Assembly: GCA_023653785.1 (NCBI GenBank)
Contig: JAMKCH010010158.1
Span: 62,001-126,000, forward strand
Source: Ophioderma brevispina
Lineage: Eukaryota > Echinodermata > Ophiuroidea > Amphilepidida > Ophiodermatidae
Length of the DNA stretch: 64,000 nt
Direction: 5' to 3'
Made by a program: the position numbers and the translations under genes. This document shows, piece after piece, positions 11,205-22,169 of the stretch (position 1 is the stretch's first letter; the number at the start of each line of letters is the position of its first letter). The notes beneath the pieces were generated by a model that ran no database searches, was not told where the DNA came from, and worked only from the letters and a program-made list of their open reading frames with translations.

Positions 11205-12175
11205 TTCCAAAATCCTGGATACGCCACTGATTCGGGGGAAAATTAATCTTTGCCCGTCAACTGCAAGGGAGAAATCTACAGGTCCTTGCCCACACTTGAC
11301 TAGAGGTCTAGTTACGCGTTTACGCCCCTGATGGAAAGCCAGCTCGGCATTCTGCATGTTTCGAATGTACAACCAAAACAGGCTTCTTCTTACCTCGTCC
11401 TCTTCGAGCAATGTTAAGCCTGATCGGTTTAGGGTTAGCATCAAGGTGAAGATTTAATTTTCAGATTTTTGTGTTGAAATCACTTTAAGGATTATTCCTC
11501 ATATCTCAAGTTAATTGGAACATGGTTTAAAAAAGTTACAAGGGGTGGAGACCTTTGGATCAGGCCATTTTGTAACGGAGGTGTTAAAAAACAACATCAC
11601 AGACGAATTTTTTTCACTATAATTAATTTGGTCTTAGTTTTTTTTTACTTTCAAATTTTCTAAGGGTTGCTTTAATATTATAGCTTGAACATTATTCTAA
11701 GGAAACCCAAAAACTATTAGAAAATATTTCTACAGAAATAGTTCTGTCACACGGTTGTTAGCATTTTGATGCAAAATTGTCCATACGTGATGACAAAAGG
11801 AATGTACAAAGTGGTTTTATTCCTTAGCAGGTCAGAAATTAGAAAAAAAACACGCTGAGCAATCGTTGACCTGCACTACGTGTTAATGAAAGTTTAAACT
11901 TAAATCAATTAGATGTATCTTCACCAAAATTGAACTTGAAAATCATGACAGACGGACACTTTTTCATCACGGACGGACATTACTTTTGTATTGGTTGTCA
12001 CAGAGAAAGTATAATTTTCACCAAAATGAATTGATTTTGCCATTAATTACCATTTAAATGGTCATTGTGAGAGTTATTTTCAACGGTGTTTAGGTTCATG
12101 TGCATGAATAAAACAGATTTCGATAAGTAACGATGTTTTCACATGTTTCTTTCATATTTTAATCATTATTCTAAC
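11205..12175. other. No gene recognised; one transposon-end-like phrase
   Basis: ATCCTGGATACGCCACTGAT at about 11213-11232 resembles the CAGTGGCGTA(A/T)CC end of the hAT-like elements at 40.4 and 51.5 kb, so a decayed element may start here. The 83-codon reverse-strand ORF over it is probably transposon-derived noise. The remainder shows no feature. Confidence 0.35.
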
Positions 12176-12179
12176 CTTC

Positions 12180-12475
12180 TTTGTGTGAAAGTTTATAACT
12201 CCGATGCCAATTCCCATGGACCACTTACGGTCAGCTAGTACCGGTAATAAGCTTATCTGACTTAAAGTTATGTCGGATCTAAGCGCTAATACCGTTAGAT
12301 GCGCGTCCACACGACCAAATTTAAGTCCGATAGTTATACCGACAGGATTTAGATCCGATCAGTGCGCGTCCACACGGCAACTTTAAGTCCGACGTTAATA
12401 CCGACCAGAGTTAGTACCGGTATTAAGTGACTTAAGTCCGACCGTGTGGACACGACTATTGACTAATGCGTAATC
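12180..12475. repeat. Short tandem/inverted CpG-rich repeat with GCGCGTCCACACG units
   Basis: GCGCGTCCACACG followed by a TTTAAGTCCGA block begins at about 12301 and again at 12365, 64 bp apart. A similar CCGTGTGGACACG in inverse orientation closes the region near 12447. TACCGGTA-type words and TTAAGTCCGA recur through it. It is related to 7020-7440. It is probably a non-autonomous element with internal repeats. Confidence 0.5.
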
Positions 12476-12762
12476 GCTACGTCCCATTGTAATCATGGCA
12501 ATTATGTCAAAAGCTAACCTATTATTGAGCTGGTAACTCATCGAAGTTTCAATCAATACTACATTGTATAACTTTTCACACCTTTTCTCCAAATGCTTGC
12601 TGCTTTAGGCAAGTCAACCCAGTGTTGTGGAAAGTTCGTAGAACTACAATATTTCTAGTTATACATTTTTAAAAGTTGTCCAAAATATATCAGAAAAACA
12701 GTTATTAATATTGTATTTATGTTTTGATGGTGTATAAAATAATGCTCATGTGGTTTATGACA

Positions 12763-12966
12763 GATAAGGCATTAGTGGAGTGCATTCGGGGATATAATTG
12801 CATGCTTGGAGGCATTAATAAAGTAATATGTGGATAAGCGGGGCCACTGTGAGCACTCGCGCTAAAGCGCTCGTGCTCACAGTGGACCCGCTAATGCATA
12901 TGTTAATTTATTAATGCCTCCAAGCATGCAATTATATCCCCGAATGCACTCCACTAATGCCTTATC
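12763..12966. repeat. Near-perfect 204-bp palindrome
   Basis: The arms run about 12763-12862 and 12867-12966. GATAAGGCATTAGTGGAGTG at the left end is mirrored by CACTCCACTAATGCCTTATC at the right. The inner part reads GCCACTGTGAGCACTCGCGC, a short spacer near 12864, then GCGCTCGTGCTCACAGTGG. Only a few mismatches separate the arms, so the structure is young or maintained. It would form a hairpin of about 95 bp. It resembles a palindromic miniature element. No target duplication was established. Confidence 0.85.
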
Positions 12967-12969
12967 CTA

Positions 12970-14400
12970 TACATAAAAGTATGGGTCACACTTTGAATAG
13001 CACAAGTACTTTGAGGTCGGGTATTAAATGATCTGAATGGCGATACTAGGGGAAATAACATGTTATAGGTTATGCATGAGTGAAGTGAAAGACCTCTATA
13101 CGATGAAAAGCAGTGGACCCAGCCTTGAGGAACTCCCACTGCAATGTGTGCGGTTTGTGATAGCCTGGAGTGAGCGTCCGCAGATTGAGTGCAGCCATTA
13201 AGGTTATTTCTGAACCATTACAATTCAGATAACACCGCGAACACAATAGTGATAAAACTTGTGAAGAAAATATTGTCTTGGTTTGCCAATGTAGTCGGAG
13301 AGATATGGTCTAAGTTATGGCCTGACCGTAAAGTTGAGTATATACACATTTTTTGCTGAACGTGATAGATAAGGTTGTATAGTTTTGGGCGTTTTGAGAA
13401 ATCCAAGATGGCGTTATCATAGATGATAATTATCTATTCGACCCTATATTATCAAACTAAGAAGTTATTAAATATACTATAGGACCCTTTGAACAAGTGC
13501 ATGGCCCCTTGTAACATTGAGTCATACTTCAAATTCAAAATGGTAGCCAAATCTAATAATTTTAAAATATGCCCTATAAAAGCAAATACCTGCCATTTAA
13601 AATAAACATATATATCTTGTGGCTTATGATTCACACATTTAATATATGTGTATATCCTTGCCTTCAAATTTAATCACTAAAAAATCAGCGGTTGAATACA
13701 CTTCCAAATCATTAAATAAATTAAATTTTAATTCCAGTCATATATCGTTTGACTTTAGCATGTACGGCATCTTCTGCTGATTCAATAGCACTTCCATTTA
13801 GTGGAATGGACATTAAAATGCATTAACTTCAGAATAGCTAAGGTTCATCGTTTAAAGTACAATCAAGAAGACAAATGACGTCATCACCATGAAAAGAAGT
13901 AACTATCTGACGCCTCCGTATTCTGGTCTGAATAAGACGAAATAAGGACGGTTGTTATCAAGCAATATTTTCTTATTCCAAAACCGTTACCTTACCACTG
14001 TAAGGGCTATTTTTTGAGTGTTTAGATATGAATAACGGACGAGGACGACGAGGACTTAAATGGGTCATGGTATCACCCATGACCGACCCACATCATTCAT
14101 CAAAGTGCCCAAATCGTTTTGGAATCTGTATTTCTACCATCTATTCGTCTTGGTGAGTCAGGCGTAAATTGCTATATTAAATGAGGCTTGACCGCCATCG
14201 TCTGCACCAGATGGGCATGTGGCATTGTGCCCTCATACGTTCCTAGGTGATTTGTTTGCATAAAAAGGTACAAAAATCTTATAAAATAACTAGCAATGTT
14301 TTCCTTAGGTACTGGCCAGTCTAAATATGCTAAAACAACCTAAGCTTTATGATTGGCTCACCTTTTGCCAAACACTGATTTCCAATTCAGAGGAGATTTT
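12970..14400. other. No gene recognised
   Basis: AT-rich sequence without recognised protein, array or inverted repeat. TTCAAAATGGTAGCCAAATC near 13530 may be another single decayed core of the GGCGGCCA repeat family. Confidence 0.4.
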
Positions 14401-14454
14401 TAACGGGGAAATTTCGTAAGACGTATGGCAAGCCATGAGCCATAAGGGTCATAA

Positions 14455-14660
14455 CGTATTGCCGCAAGACGTTGTGGGAAAGTCACAGCGCGTTGCGACA
14501 TTTCGGCAACGCGTTGAGGTGTCGGCCAATCAAAATTATGAATTTCTGTGTTGTATGTCAAAAAATAGACCCGCAACGCGTAGCAAGTTATCTAGCAACG
14601 CGTTGTGGAATCTCACAACGCGTTGCAAGCCTTCACAACACGTTGCGAGCTTCACAACAT
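14455..14660. repeat. CAACGCGTTG palindrome cluster, period about 20 bp
   Basis: The self-complementary word AACGCGTT or a one-base variant occurs about six to eight times. At the right-hand end three units are regularly spaced: CAACGCGTTGTGGAATCTCA, CAACGCGTTGCAAGCCTTCA and CAACACGTTGCGAGCTTCA. It is CpG-rich against an AT-rich background. It could be a minisatellite or a cluster of palindromic protein-binding sites. The two short forward ORFs across it are artefacts of the repetition. Confidence 0.7.
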
Positions 14661-14664
14661 GATC

Positions 14665-15530
14665 TCTCAAATCAAAAGCAGCGAAGAAATCAAGCAAAAT
14701 AAGAACATGACTCCTGATGTTATTGATTTATTGACTGCACAAGCAGAGTCCAGACAATATATATAGTATCGAAGATGGAATAGGATCAAAAGGGCACGTC
14801 TTATTGCGGAACTAGAGATAATATTACAAACATCTTCCTCTAACAGCACTAAGGGCTGTGAACTAACTTTCACATTAAGATAAGAAGACAATGTATCTTT
14901 TTTAGGTGTATCTGAATTCAAAATTAGAGGTAATTAGCTAGGTATATTGCTGTTCCCCAAAATGATACATTGCATTTTGGGAAGGAAATGGTTGTCATTT
15001 TGACATATTTTGGCCCTTATTCTTCTAACAATGCAATACATCAATTCCATTAAATCAGTATGGAGAGTTTTATACCTTATGAAAAGATTTAAGACAGGTC
15101 TCACAGCTATCAAAATTGACTTACTCGAATTTTCGACCGTCATTCGACGTTGTCTTTTTCAAGAGTGAGCTTGTGATCTGGAGAAATAGCCTCCTCCCAC
15201 TTGAAACTATCGTGGGTCAATGATTAAGATTTTGACCTTCACAGTAACAAACTCGTGTTTTTTTTTTGTTTTTTTTTTTTGAGATTTCAGGTGTCAGCCA
15301 ACTGGTGATGTTTCGCGTCTGTGTTCTTTGAGACGTTTCTGTAGTGGCCGTTCTGTCTCATATACCTGGAGTTACAGTCATTTCATTGAATGTTATATAT
15401 TACACATGTCCTGTTTGTCTTTCAGAGCAACCAACGGATGGAGCTGATGGGCCGAACATGAACAAAAATAGCAGTTGTTCTTATAAATCATTCTGGTAAG
15501 AGCCTCAGTGATAACTTGGACGTATGGGAG
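14665..15530. other. No gene recognised
   Basis: No coding or structured feature is recognised. A T-rich run is at about 15258-15281. Confidence 0.4.
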
Positions 15531-15533
<3 letters not shown>

Positions 15534-15620
<87 letters not shown>

Positions 15621-15632
15621 TATATATATATT
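15534..15632. repeat. (TA)n microsatellite, about 98 bp
   Basis: Nearly uninterrupted alternating TA, with one phase slip near 15614. Open frames of alternating Ile-Tyr in this stretch are translation artefacts. Confidence 0.98.
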
Positions 15633-15689
15633 TGGGTCACGTGATCAAGCAATGGAATCTTAAGATTAGAGAGACAATGACCTATGCCT

Positions 15690-16330
15690 ATGTACATTAC
15701 AAGACATAGACTCACTTGGTGTAATAACACACCAATGTGAACTCGCGCACGGGCTTGATGTACAATAACCCGAATGGAACTGTCAACCTGAAACCCTCGT
15801 CAATATCACTACAACTGAAGCATTTAAAGAAGAAACGACCAAGTATCTAACAAACCAACCCTCCAGCATCTAACGAACGTCTAGCGCACTCACTAACCTC
15901 TGCATTTGACCTCTACTATCGAGTAGCTGCAGAGTACATCTGTCAAAGTCAAAATGATTTTTGGTTCGTTTTAATGAGTTGCTATATTGTGAGTCTGGCG
16001 GTGAGTCTATGAGTCTTAGCCGCCATCGTCTGAGCCCATAGAAAAATGTTGAGGTATAGCGCCACCAATCTGGCCACCAAGCCTTGTTCAAATCAACATG
16101 TATTAAGTCATTAATATGTTATCTTTATCAAAAAGGAGTAACATTGAAATCCTCTTCATAATTATTGGTCAAATCAGCGATTGTTATTGTTTATATTTCT
16201 AGCAGTATGCCACAAATGTATGTATCTGAAAACATCTCAAATATGTTAATATCTCAGCCTCGTTCGCAACATTGGAAAATCGCAGGTGTCTCTCTGGAAG
16301 TAATCTCTTATAGCTCATATAGCAAAAAAA
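15690..16330. repeat. Dispersed repeat copy A (with internal 220-bp insertion)
   Basis: Shares near-identical text with 54595-54975: ACAAGACATAGACTCACTTG, GTGAACTCGCGCACGG, TGATGTACAATAA, CACTACAACTGAAGCATTTA and, further on, CCTCGTTCGCAACATTGG. Identity looks well above 80%. Relative to copy B, copy A has about 220 extra bases (roughly 15980-16200), which begin with a phrase (TTGCTATATT..CCGCCATCGTCTG) also found near 14172. The repeat has no recognised protein. Confidence 0.75.
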
Positions 16331-16334
16331 AAAT

Positions 16335-16765
16335 TTGAACATTTTACGACCGAAATATACCTTTTTAGGCAAAATTGATTCAATATTGGTATTTTGGCAG
16401 CCATTTTTATTTTGTTTCTGGCTCAATTTTGAGGCAAAATTATAGCCAAGTAGATTTTGCGATATAAGCTCAACAATAAGTTAATAAGGCATTTTCTGGA
16501 TTACGAATATAATCTGAAAATTACTTTTATGGCCATGTATAGCTGTAAAGAACGTTCATGGCGGCCATTTAGAATTTTGTAGGTTACGGATAAAAAAACT
16601 TCGATTTTTTTTCCTTTGTCAAGGCCAAGATCTGTGCCTTCGTATATTAAAATCGGGGAATTCTGTGTTTTTGTGCGCATTTTACGACGGAAATATGCAT
16701 TTTTAGCTAAAATGATATTTTGGCTGCCATTTTGTTTTTAAGTCAAAAATCAGGGTGGCCCAAAA
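16335..16765. repeat. Diverged tandem repeat with ATGGCGGCCAT-type cores
   Basis: CATTTTACGACCGAAATATACC at about 16338 recurs as CATTTTACGACGGAAATATGC at about 16677, 339 bp apart. Each is followed by a TTTTGGC(A/T)GCCATTTT core. An intermediate core, GGCGGCCATTTAG, is near 16560. The spacing fits about two units of 170 bp, close to the period of the other GGCGGCCA arrays in the window. Confidence 0.45.
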
Positions 16766-16824
16766 GCTTATTTTAAACAATATAGTTTATGAGTAGAAAA
16801 TAATCTTTCCCTAGAGGCATCCAA

Positions 16825-17640
16825 ATTGGAAGGCTGAGCTTTCGACACTCTAGCGAATGCCATCATCAGAGCAAACTAAACAGTCATGATGTTGCACCGT
16901 ATATACACCAGTGAACAAAGGGGGAAGAGAACAATAACAGATAATCAAAGGATACTCCAGTAATTAAGTTTCCGGTTCATTGGTCGAGAGGCATCCTTTG
17001 AGTAGTCTACCCCATTCAGGAGGAATGTCTGCTCCTTTGTCCCTATTGAAGTTGTTAGGGGTAGACTTGATGTACAAAGCTTCCATGAGTTTACTTTCAG
17101 TCCAATGAGTGTTCCTGTCCAGAATTTTAGTCTTGTCCCAGTTGGTCGTTCCACACAAGCTCGGCGATAGCCGATATTTGTGTGTTGTCCGTCTGAGTCG
17201 CTTTTTGGTGTTCATCGGTTCTCTTTTTCAATGATCTGCCGGTTTCACATGATCCACAAGGAATAGAATAGATAACTCCGGGTTGGAGTTCCTTATGGGA
17301 ACAGGGTCTTTATGGTGTACAAGTTGTACTAGAGTGTTAGTAGTCTTAAAATACACCCGTAGATTCTTCTTCTGTAGAACTTTGCGAATAGCCTCAGAAG
17401 TACCCGATAAAAGGCAAAATAACTGTAGCGTTAGGAGTACGATCATTGGTAGAGAAGTATTGGTCGGTGTGGGTCTCCTTGCGATATACAGTCGTGTTAA
17501 GAGTAAGGTCGGGTTTCCTCTTAAACAAAACATCGAGGAAAGCGATCTGTTCGTTGGTCCCTCCTCCTCTTCACGAGTGAATTTAATAACATCCTTGCGA
17601 AGACTGTTGAGATGGTCAAGGAAAGACGCTATAAATAATT
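16825..17640 (-). mobile_element. Penelope-like element, 3' part with GIY-YIG region (broken)
   Basis: The minus strand from 17640 reads SFLDHLNSLRKDVIKFTREE and then LFKRKPDLTLNTTVYRKETH, the end of the Penelope-type RT. In a shifted frame (17400-17250) it reads AIRKVLQKKNLRVYFKTTN and VHHKDPVPIRNSNPELS. A third frame gives a YSIPCGSC-like GIY-YIG start. The C-terminal end is NWDKTKILDRNTHWTESKLM, then EALYIKSTPNNFNRDKGADI. These are the blocks of Penelope-like RT plus GIY-YIG endonuclease proteins. Past the stop, GATGGCATTCGCTAGAGTG and GAAAGCTCAGCC (minus, about 16880-16835) resemble the Penelope 3' non-coding end. Several frameshifts make it dead. Confidence 0.85.
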
Positions 17641-17689
17641 ATTTTTGTATTTTTTGAAAAAAACAATCAAGGAACAAACCCCGGGCTTG

Positions 17690-18525
17690 TGTTAGGGGGC
17701 ATTGTCATACATCGTACAAGAAAGATAACGCTAGCATGTATAGTAATGTATCTGCTTGTATCAAAACGGGTTTTGGTATCACAAGAACGTTTTTATGTAA
17801 TTCAGGACTCAGACAAGGTTGTATTCTTTCAGCGCTTTTATTTATTCTATTTTTGAATGATCTCCAGAATGAATTTAGCAGACCTGGGCGTTCCAGTTTT
17901 CCTCCACATTGATAACAATAACATTCACTGTCTTTTATATGCTGATGATCTTATCATTTTTAGTGAGACAATCGATGGTTTGCAAAAACTTATTGACAGA
18001 CTTCATGCTTACTGTGAACAATGGAAACTTACAGTAAATGTACAAAAGACCAATGTTATTGTTTTCAAAAAAGGTTACAACAATGCAAGAGATAAACACT
18101 GGAATTTAAATGGTACACCACTAGTTGTTACTGATAAGTATAAATACTTGGGCGTTCAAGTGTATAGAAATGGCACCTGGAACGTTAATCAAAAATATCT
18201 TGCTGAACAAGCACAAAAGGCTCTTTTTGCATTAAAAACAAGTTGTAATAATATTGGGCATTTACCAATTTTTATTTACAACAAAATTTTTGATACCAAA
18301 ATTTTACCGATTCTCCACTATGGTGCTGAGGTTTGGGGCTTCCATGATGGTCTTGATATTGAGCGTGTTCCTACCAATTTCTGCAAATTTGTTTTACGAG
18401 TTAGTAAATATGTACCAAATGATATTGCTAGGAGGGTAGGGCCAAAATTGGCAGACAAATCTGAAAGTTTTGAGATATGTACAAATTATAAGGTATTGGC
18501 TTCGCATCTTGAAGATGAATAATAA
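17690..18525 (+). pseudogene. CR1/jockey-group LINE reverse transcriptase, 5'-truncated
   Basis: From about 17740 one frame reads FLCNSGLRQGCILSALLFI followed by LFLNDLQNEF, the RT block containing RQG. A frameshift near 17870 moves to a 221-codon frame that reads CLLYADDLIIFSETIDGL (catalytic YADD), then KLTVNVQKTNVIVFKKG, KYKYLGVQVYRNGTWN and ILHYGAEVWG. This is the palm-thumb region of a non-LTR reverse transcriptase of the broad CR1/jockey type. The fingers and endonuclease are missing, as in typical 5' truncation. The 5' end lies almost against the 5' end of the Penelope-like element on the other strand. Confidence 0.85.
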
Positions 18526-19037
18526 CAGATATGTCAAAAAGTCGTTAAATATCGTAAAGCGCTTGCATCATTCCATTCTGGTTCACTTCCTCTTGCCATT
18601 CAGCAAGGAAGATATGGGGTTAACACCAGTAGAGGAACGAAACCTGTATTTTGGTAACCTAAAACGCCCATCGAGGAGAATACCATTTCCTATGGTCGCC
18701 CCTCATTATCAAGACCTTTAGAAATAATTTCATTCTTTTTATTATCATAGGTTTCCTCATATCCTTCAAACCAATTATTGTAGAATAATGAACAAATATT
18801 CAAAAAATTGAGTAAATATAGTAGATCAATGAACCGGCGCGAAGATCTCTCGTCTGTAAGAAGATTCTTTTAAAGGATTGTGTTAAATTATTATCTCCAA
18901 ATTTTGTTAAACGAGTAGTTCTGTATAATTATTGTATTATTTAACCCTACTATTTGTTTATATTATGTATTATAATTATGTGATTGAAAGGGACAGTGGA
19001 CTACATTTCAATAAACTGAACTTGGAACTTGAACTTG
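18526..19037 (+). mobile_element. LINE C-terminal end and 3' tail
   Basis: After the stop at 18522, other frames continue the LINE protein: VKYRKALASFHSGSLPLAIQ followed by QGRYGVN, then GLTPVEERN and YQDL. This is the C-terminal zinc-knuckle area of these ORF2 proteins, here frameshifted. The element ends near 19037 with CAATAAACTGAACTTGGAAC and the short tandem tail TTGAACTTGA, characteristic of CR1-group LINE 3' ends. Confidence 0.7.
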
Positions 19038-19039
19038 AG

Positions 19040-20480
19040 TTAGCTCCTTTTTTGCCGGTGATCGTCATATTTCCCTCTCATGGACGATATAGGGATGGGC
19101 CTTGACCGGAAGTTTTCAAAAATTCAATATTAATTGTCACCAACTGTTGTCGTGGTAACTATGATAGGCCTGTGAATAGTTATTTTTTTTAAACAAACGT
19201 AATTCAAGCACCGTTTTGAGTAAGATGGTGTTGTGGGAGAAGGTCCCACTGGGACAATTCCGGAGGAAAACCCTCTTCTAGGATGCCACCGGAATCCAGC
19301 CAATAGCACTAAACTAAAAAAACAAGAAAACATTAACAATCGAAAGGTATGGTTGACATTCTGTGCCACATTTTATTTCCTATACAATTTTTTCGTTTTC
19401 CAGTTACGTTTGTTTTGAAATTGCTATTTTGCGGTTTTTTGACAAATGGGATATAGGCCTCTAAGTTTGTGCTATACGTTGAGGACGCTATTTATGATGT
19501 AATTGTTTTTGCATTTTTATGTGTAGTCTTATTATTAAGTTTGACAAAGTTCAGTTGAAAAGATGCATTAATGAACTTTAGTAATTTTTAAAATATGCGT
19601 TTAAATATAGCCAGGGTGGGAAAAATAAGGAAATACATAAGAATATGCCGCAGGCAGTAGTAGTACATTAAAAGTCAGATTTAATCGTCATCATTTTATT
19701 TAAAAAATAATTCAATAAAACAAACCCCACAGCCCTATATCTTTTTAAATTAGCGGAATGGTGAATATTTATCTTCGAGGTGCATTGGCCAAAAGTAATG
19801 CACGCGCGCTCCAGTTTGACGACGAATAATGGGCACAAGCCAAAGGGGCGCTCGGTATATGAGTCTGGTCAAACTGCACGAGAAAACTAAAAATATTACA
19901 GCATTACCCTAATTCAGAAACATTAGACAGCGACATTTTACAAGAAAATCTTAATATGTGTGGAATCCAATGGAGTAATGTTTCAACAAAAAAGATTGCC
20001 CATACCCGCCCATAAAATGAATCAATCCAACGTAGCGCGTAAACGTTCTAAGACTCCGCGTCGCTCATTACCATACGACCGGCATTTGGACAAATATCAC
20101 TGCATGATTCTATCCAAACATATTTACTCTCTCATAATAAACGGTTATGAATATTGCTTAATTTCTCACTGGTTGTAACAAATAATACATGGAAAAGTAT
20201 AGGAAAAAAGTTTTGTGTCCGCTCATATACTTGATCAGCCATATCTTCGGAACCGAAGGGTGGATTTTAGTCAAATATAAAAGTATTTAAAAGCGGGGAA
20301 GATATACGCATATGGCTGTTACATATCTCACTTTGGTAGTAGACTTTAAGGGACCGTAGAACAAAATAAACCAACTCTATAACAAATTGCGAAGTGCCCT
20401 TAAGGGTTGGTACTAAGGGGGAAACCCAACTGTCAATTCATAATAAATATTTAAAAGCATCTCACATGGCACGATTTAGG
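19040..20480. other. No gene recognised
   Basis: Short frames only (for example 19130-19418 and 19960-20178) with no recognisable domain. No repeat array or strong inverted repeat was seen. Confidence 0.4.
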
Positions 20481-22165
20481 GACCAAGATTTCGGCGCGAG
20501 ATTTTTTTTTCTCGCCAAAATTCTCGCCCCAAAAACGCCCTCTAGCGGGTTTAACCGGTTAATTCTAAATTCTTTGATTTTATTGTTTGGCGAGAAAGAG
20601 TGACGAGATTTCTTTTCTCGTTGTTTTTTTTTTAATGATGTATTTTATTGTTTGGCGAGAAAAAGTGACGAGAATTTCTTTTCTCGTTGTGTTTTTTTTT
20701 AAAGTCTTGGTAATTTTATTGGTTGGCGAGAAAATGACGAGAATTTCTTTTTCTCGTGTGCTCTTTTTTTTTAATTCTTATGTATTTTATTGTTTGGCGA
20801 TGGAAAAGGAGACGAGGTGACTCTACTTTCTCGTTGTGGATTTTTTCTAATTTTATGTATTTATTGTTTGGCGAGAAAAAGAATTTTTCTCGTTGTGTTT
20901 TTTTTTAATTATGTATTTTATTGTTTGCGAGGAAAAGGACGAGATCTGCTGTTTCGTTGTGGATTTATTTTCTAAATCTTATTATTTTATTGTTTGGCGC
21001 GAAAAAAGTAACGAGAATTTCTTTTTTCGTTGTGGTTTTTTTAATTCTTATGTATTTTATTGTTGGCGATGTGAAAAAGGACGAGATTTATATTTTCGTT
21101 GTGGATTTTTTTTTTTTTTTTCTAATTCTATGTGTATTTCATTGTTTGTCGAGAAACAGTGAGAGAGCTTACTTTCTCGTTGTGGATTTTTTGTAATTCT
21201 TATTGTATTTTATTGTTTGGCGAGAAAAAGTGACGAGAACTTCTTTGTGTTTGTGTTTTAAATGTTTATGTATTTATGTTTGGCGAGAAAAAGAAAAGTG
21301 ATCGAGTAATTTTTTTTCTCGTTGTGTTTTTTTTTTTCTAATTCTATGTATATGTTTGGGAGAAAAAGTGACGAGAATTCTTTTCCGTTGTGTTTTTTTT
21401 TGAATTCTTATGTATTTCAGTGGGTTTGTTTTGGCGAGAAAAAGGACGAGATTCTACTTTCTCGTTGTGGATTTTTTCTAATTCTTGTGTATTTTATTGT
21501 TTGGCGAAAAAGGGATACGAGAATTTTCTTTTCTTCGTTTTGTGTTTTTTTAAATTCTTATGTTATTTTATTGTTTGGGCGAGGAAAATACAAAAGAATT
21601 AGAAAAAAAAATCCACAACGGAAAAGCAGATCTCGTCCTTATCCTCGCCAAACAATAAATCATAATGAACAAAAAAAACACAACGAGAAATAATTCTCGT
21701 GTATATTTATTGTTTGGAGAGAAAAGTGACGAGAATTACTTTTCTCGTTGTGTTTTTTTTTTTTAATTCCTTATGTATTTTAAGTGTTTGGCGAGAAAAG
21801 TGACGAGAATTTCTTTTCTCGTTTTTTTTTTTTTTAATTCTGTGTTTATTTTATTTTGGTGGGAGAAAATGAACGAGAATTACTTTTCTCGTTGTGTTTT
21901 TTTTAATTCTTAGTATTTTATATTGTTAGGGGCGAGAAAAAAGTGACCAGAATTTCTTTTCTCTTTTGTTGTTTTTTTTATTGCTTAGGTAATTTTATTG
22001 TTTGGCGAGAAAAAGTGACGAGAATTTCTTATTCTTAGTTGTGTTTTTTTTTTTAATTCTTACATACTTTATTGTTTGGCTGCGAGAAAAAGCAAAAGCC
22101 CCGGAGAATGCCTTTGTCGCGTGTTGATTTTTTTCTAATTCCACCTATACTTTAAGTGTTTGGCG
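20480..22165. repeat. Hairpin-unit minisatellite, about 22 units of about 70 bp
   Basis: The consensus unit is GTTTGGCGAGAAAAAGTGAC then GAGAATTTCTTTTCTCGTTG, T-rich spacer, then ATTCTTATGTATTTTATT. Unit starts (the GTTTGGCGAG word or variants) fall near 20585, 20650, 20722, 20791, 20867, 20922, 20991, 21062, 21142, 21214, 21278 and onward to about 22155. CGAGAAAAG and CTTTTCTCG within a unit are complementary, so every unit can form a short hairpin. A second unit type (GACGAGATCTACTTTCTCGT then TGTGGATTTTTTCTAATTC) alternates with the first in part of the array. Units at about 21598-21705 are inverted. Long T-rich forward ORFs over it are not genes. Confidence 0.95.
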
Positions 22166-22169
22166 ATAG

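Noticed and set aside
15488..15730. Ile-Tyr-rich frames on both strands
   Set aside because: Translation of the (TA)n microsatellite.
20394..21693. Seven overlapping forward frames of 60-123 codons
   Set aside because: All are readings of the 70-bp hairpin minisatellite; no conserved protein frame across units.
20480..22165. CRISPR-like array
   Set aside because: Units are contiguous tandem copies without unique spacers, in eukaryotic DNA; no cas genes.
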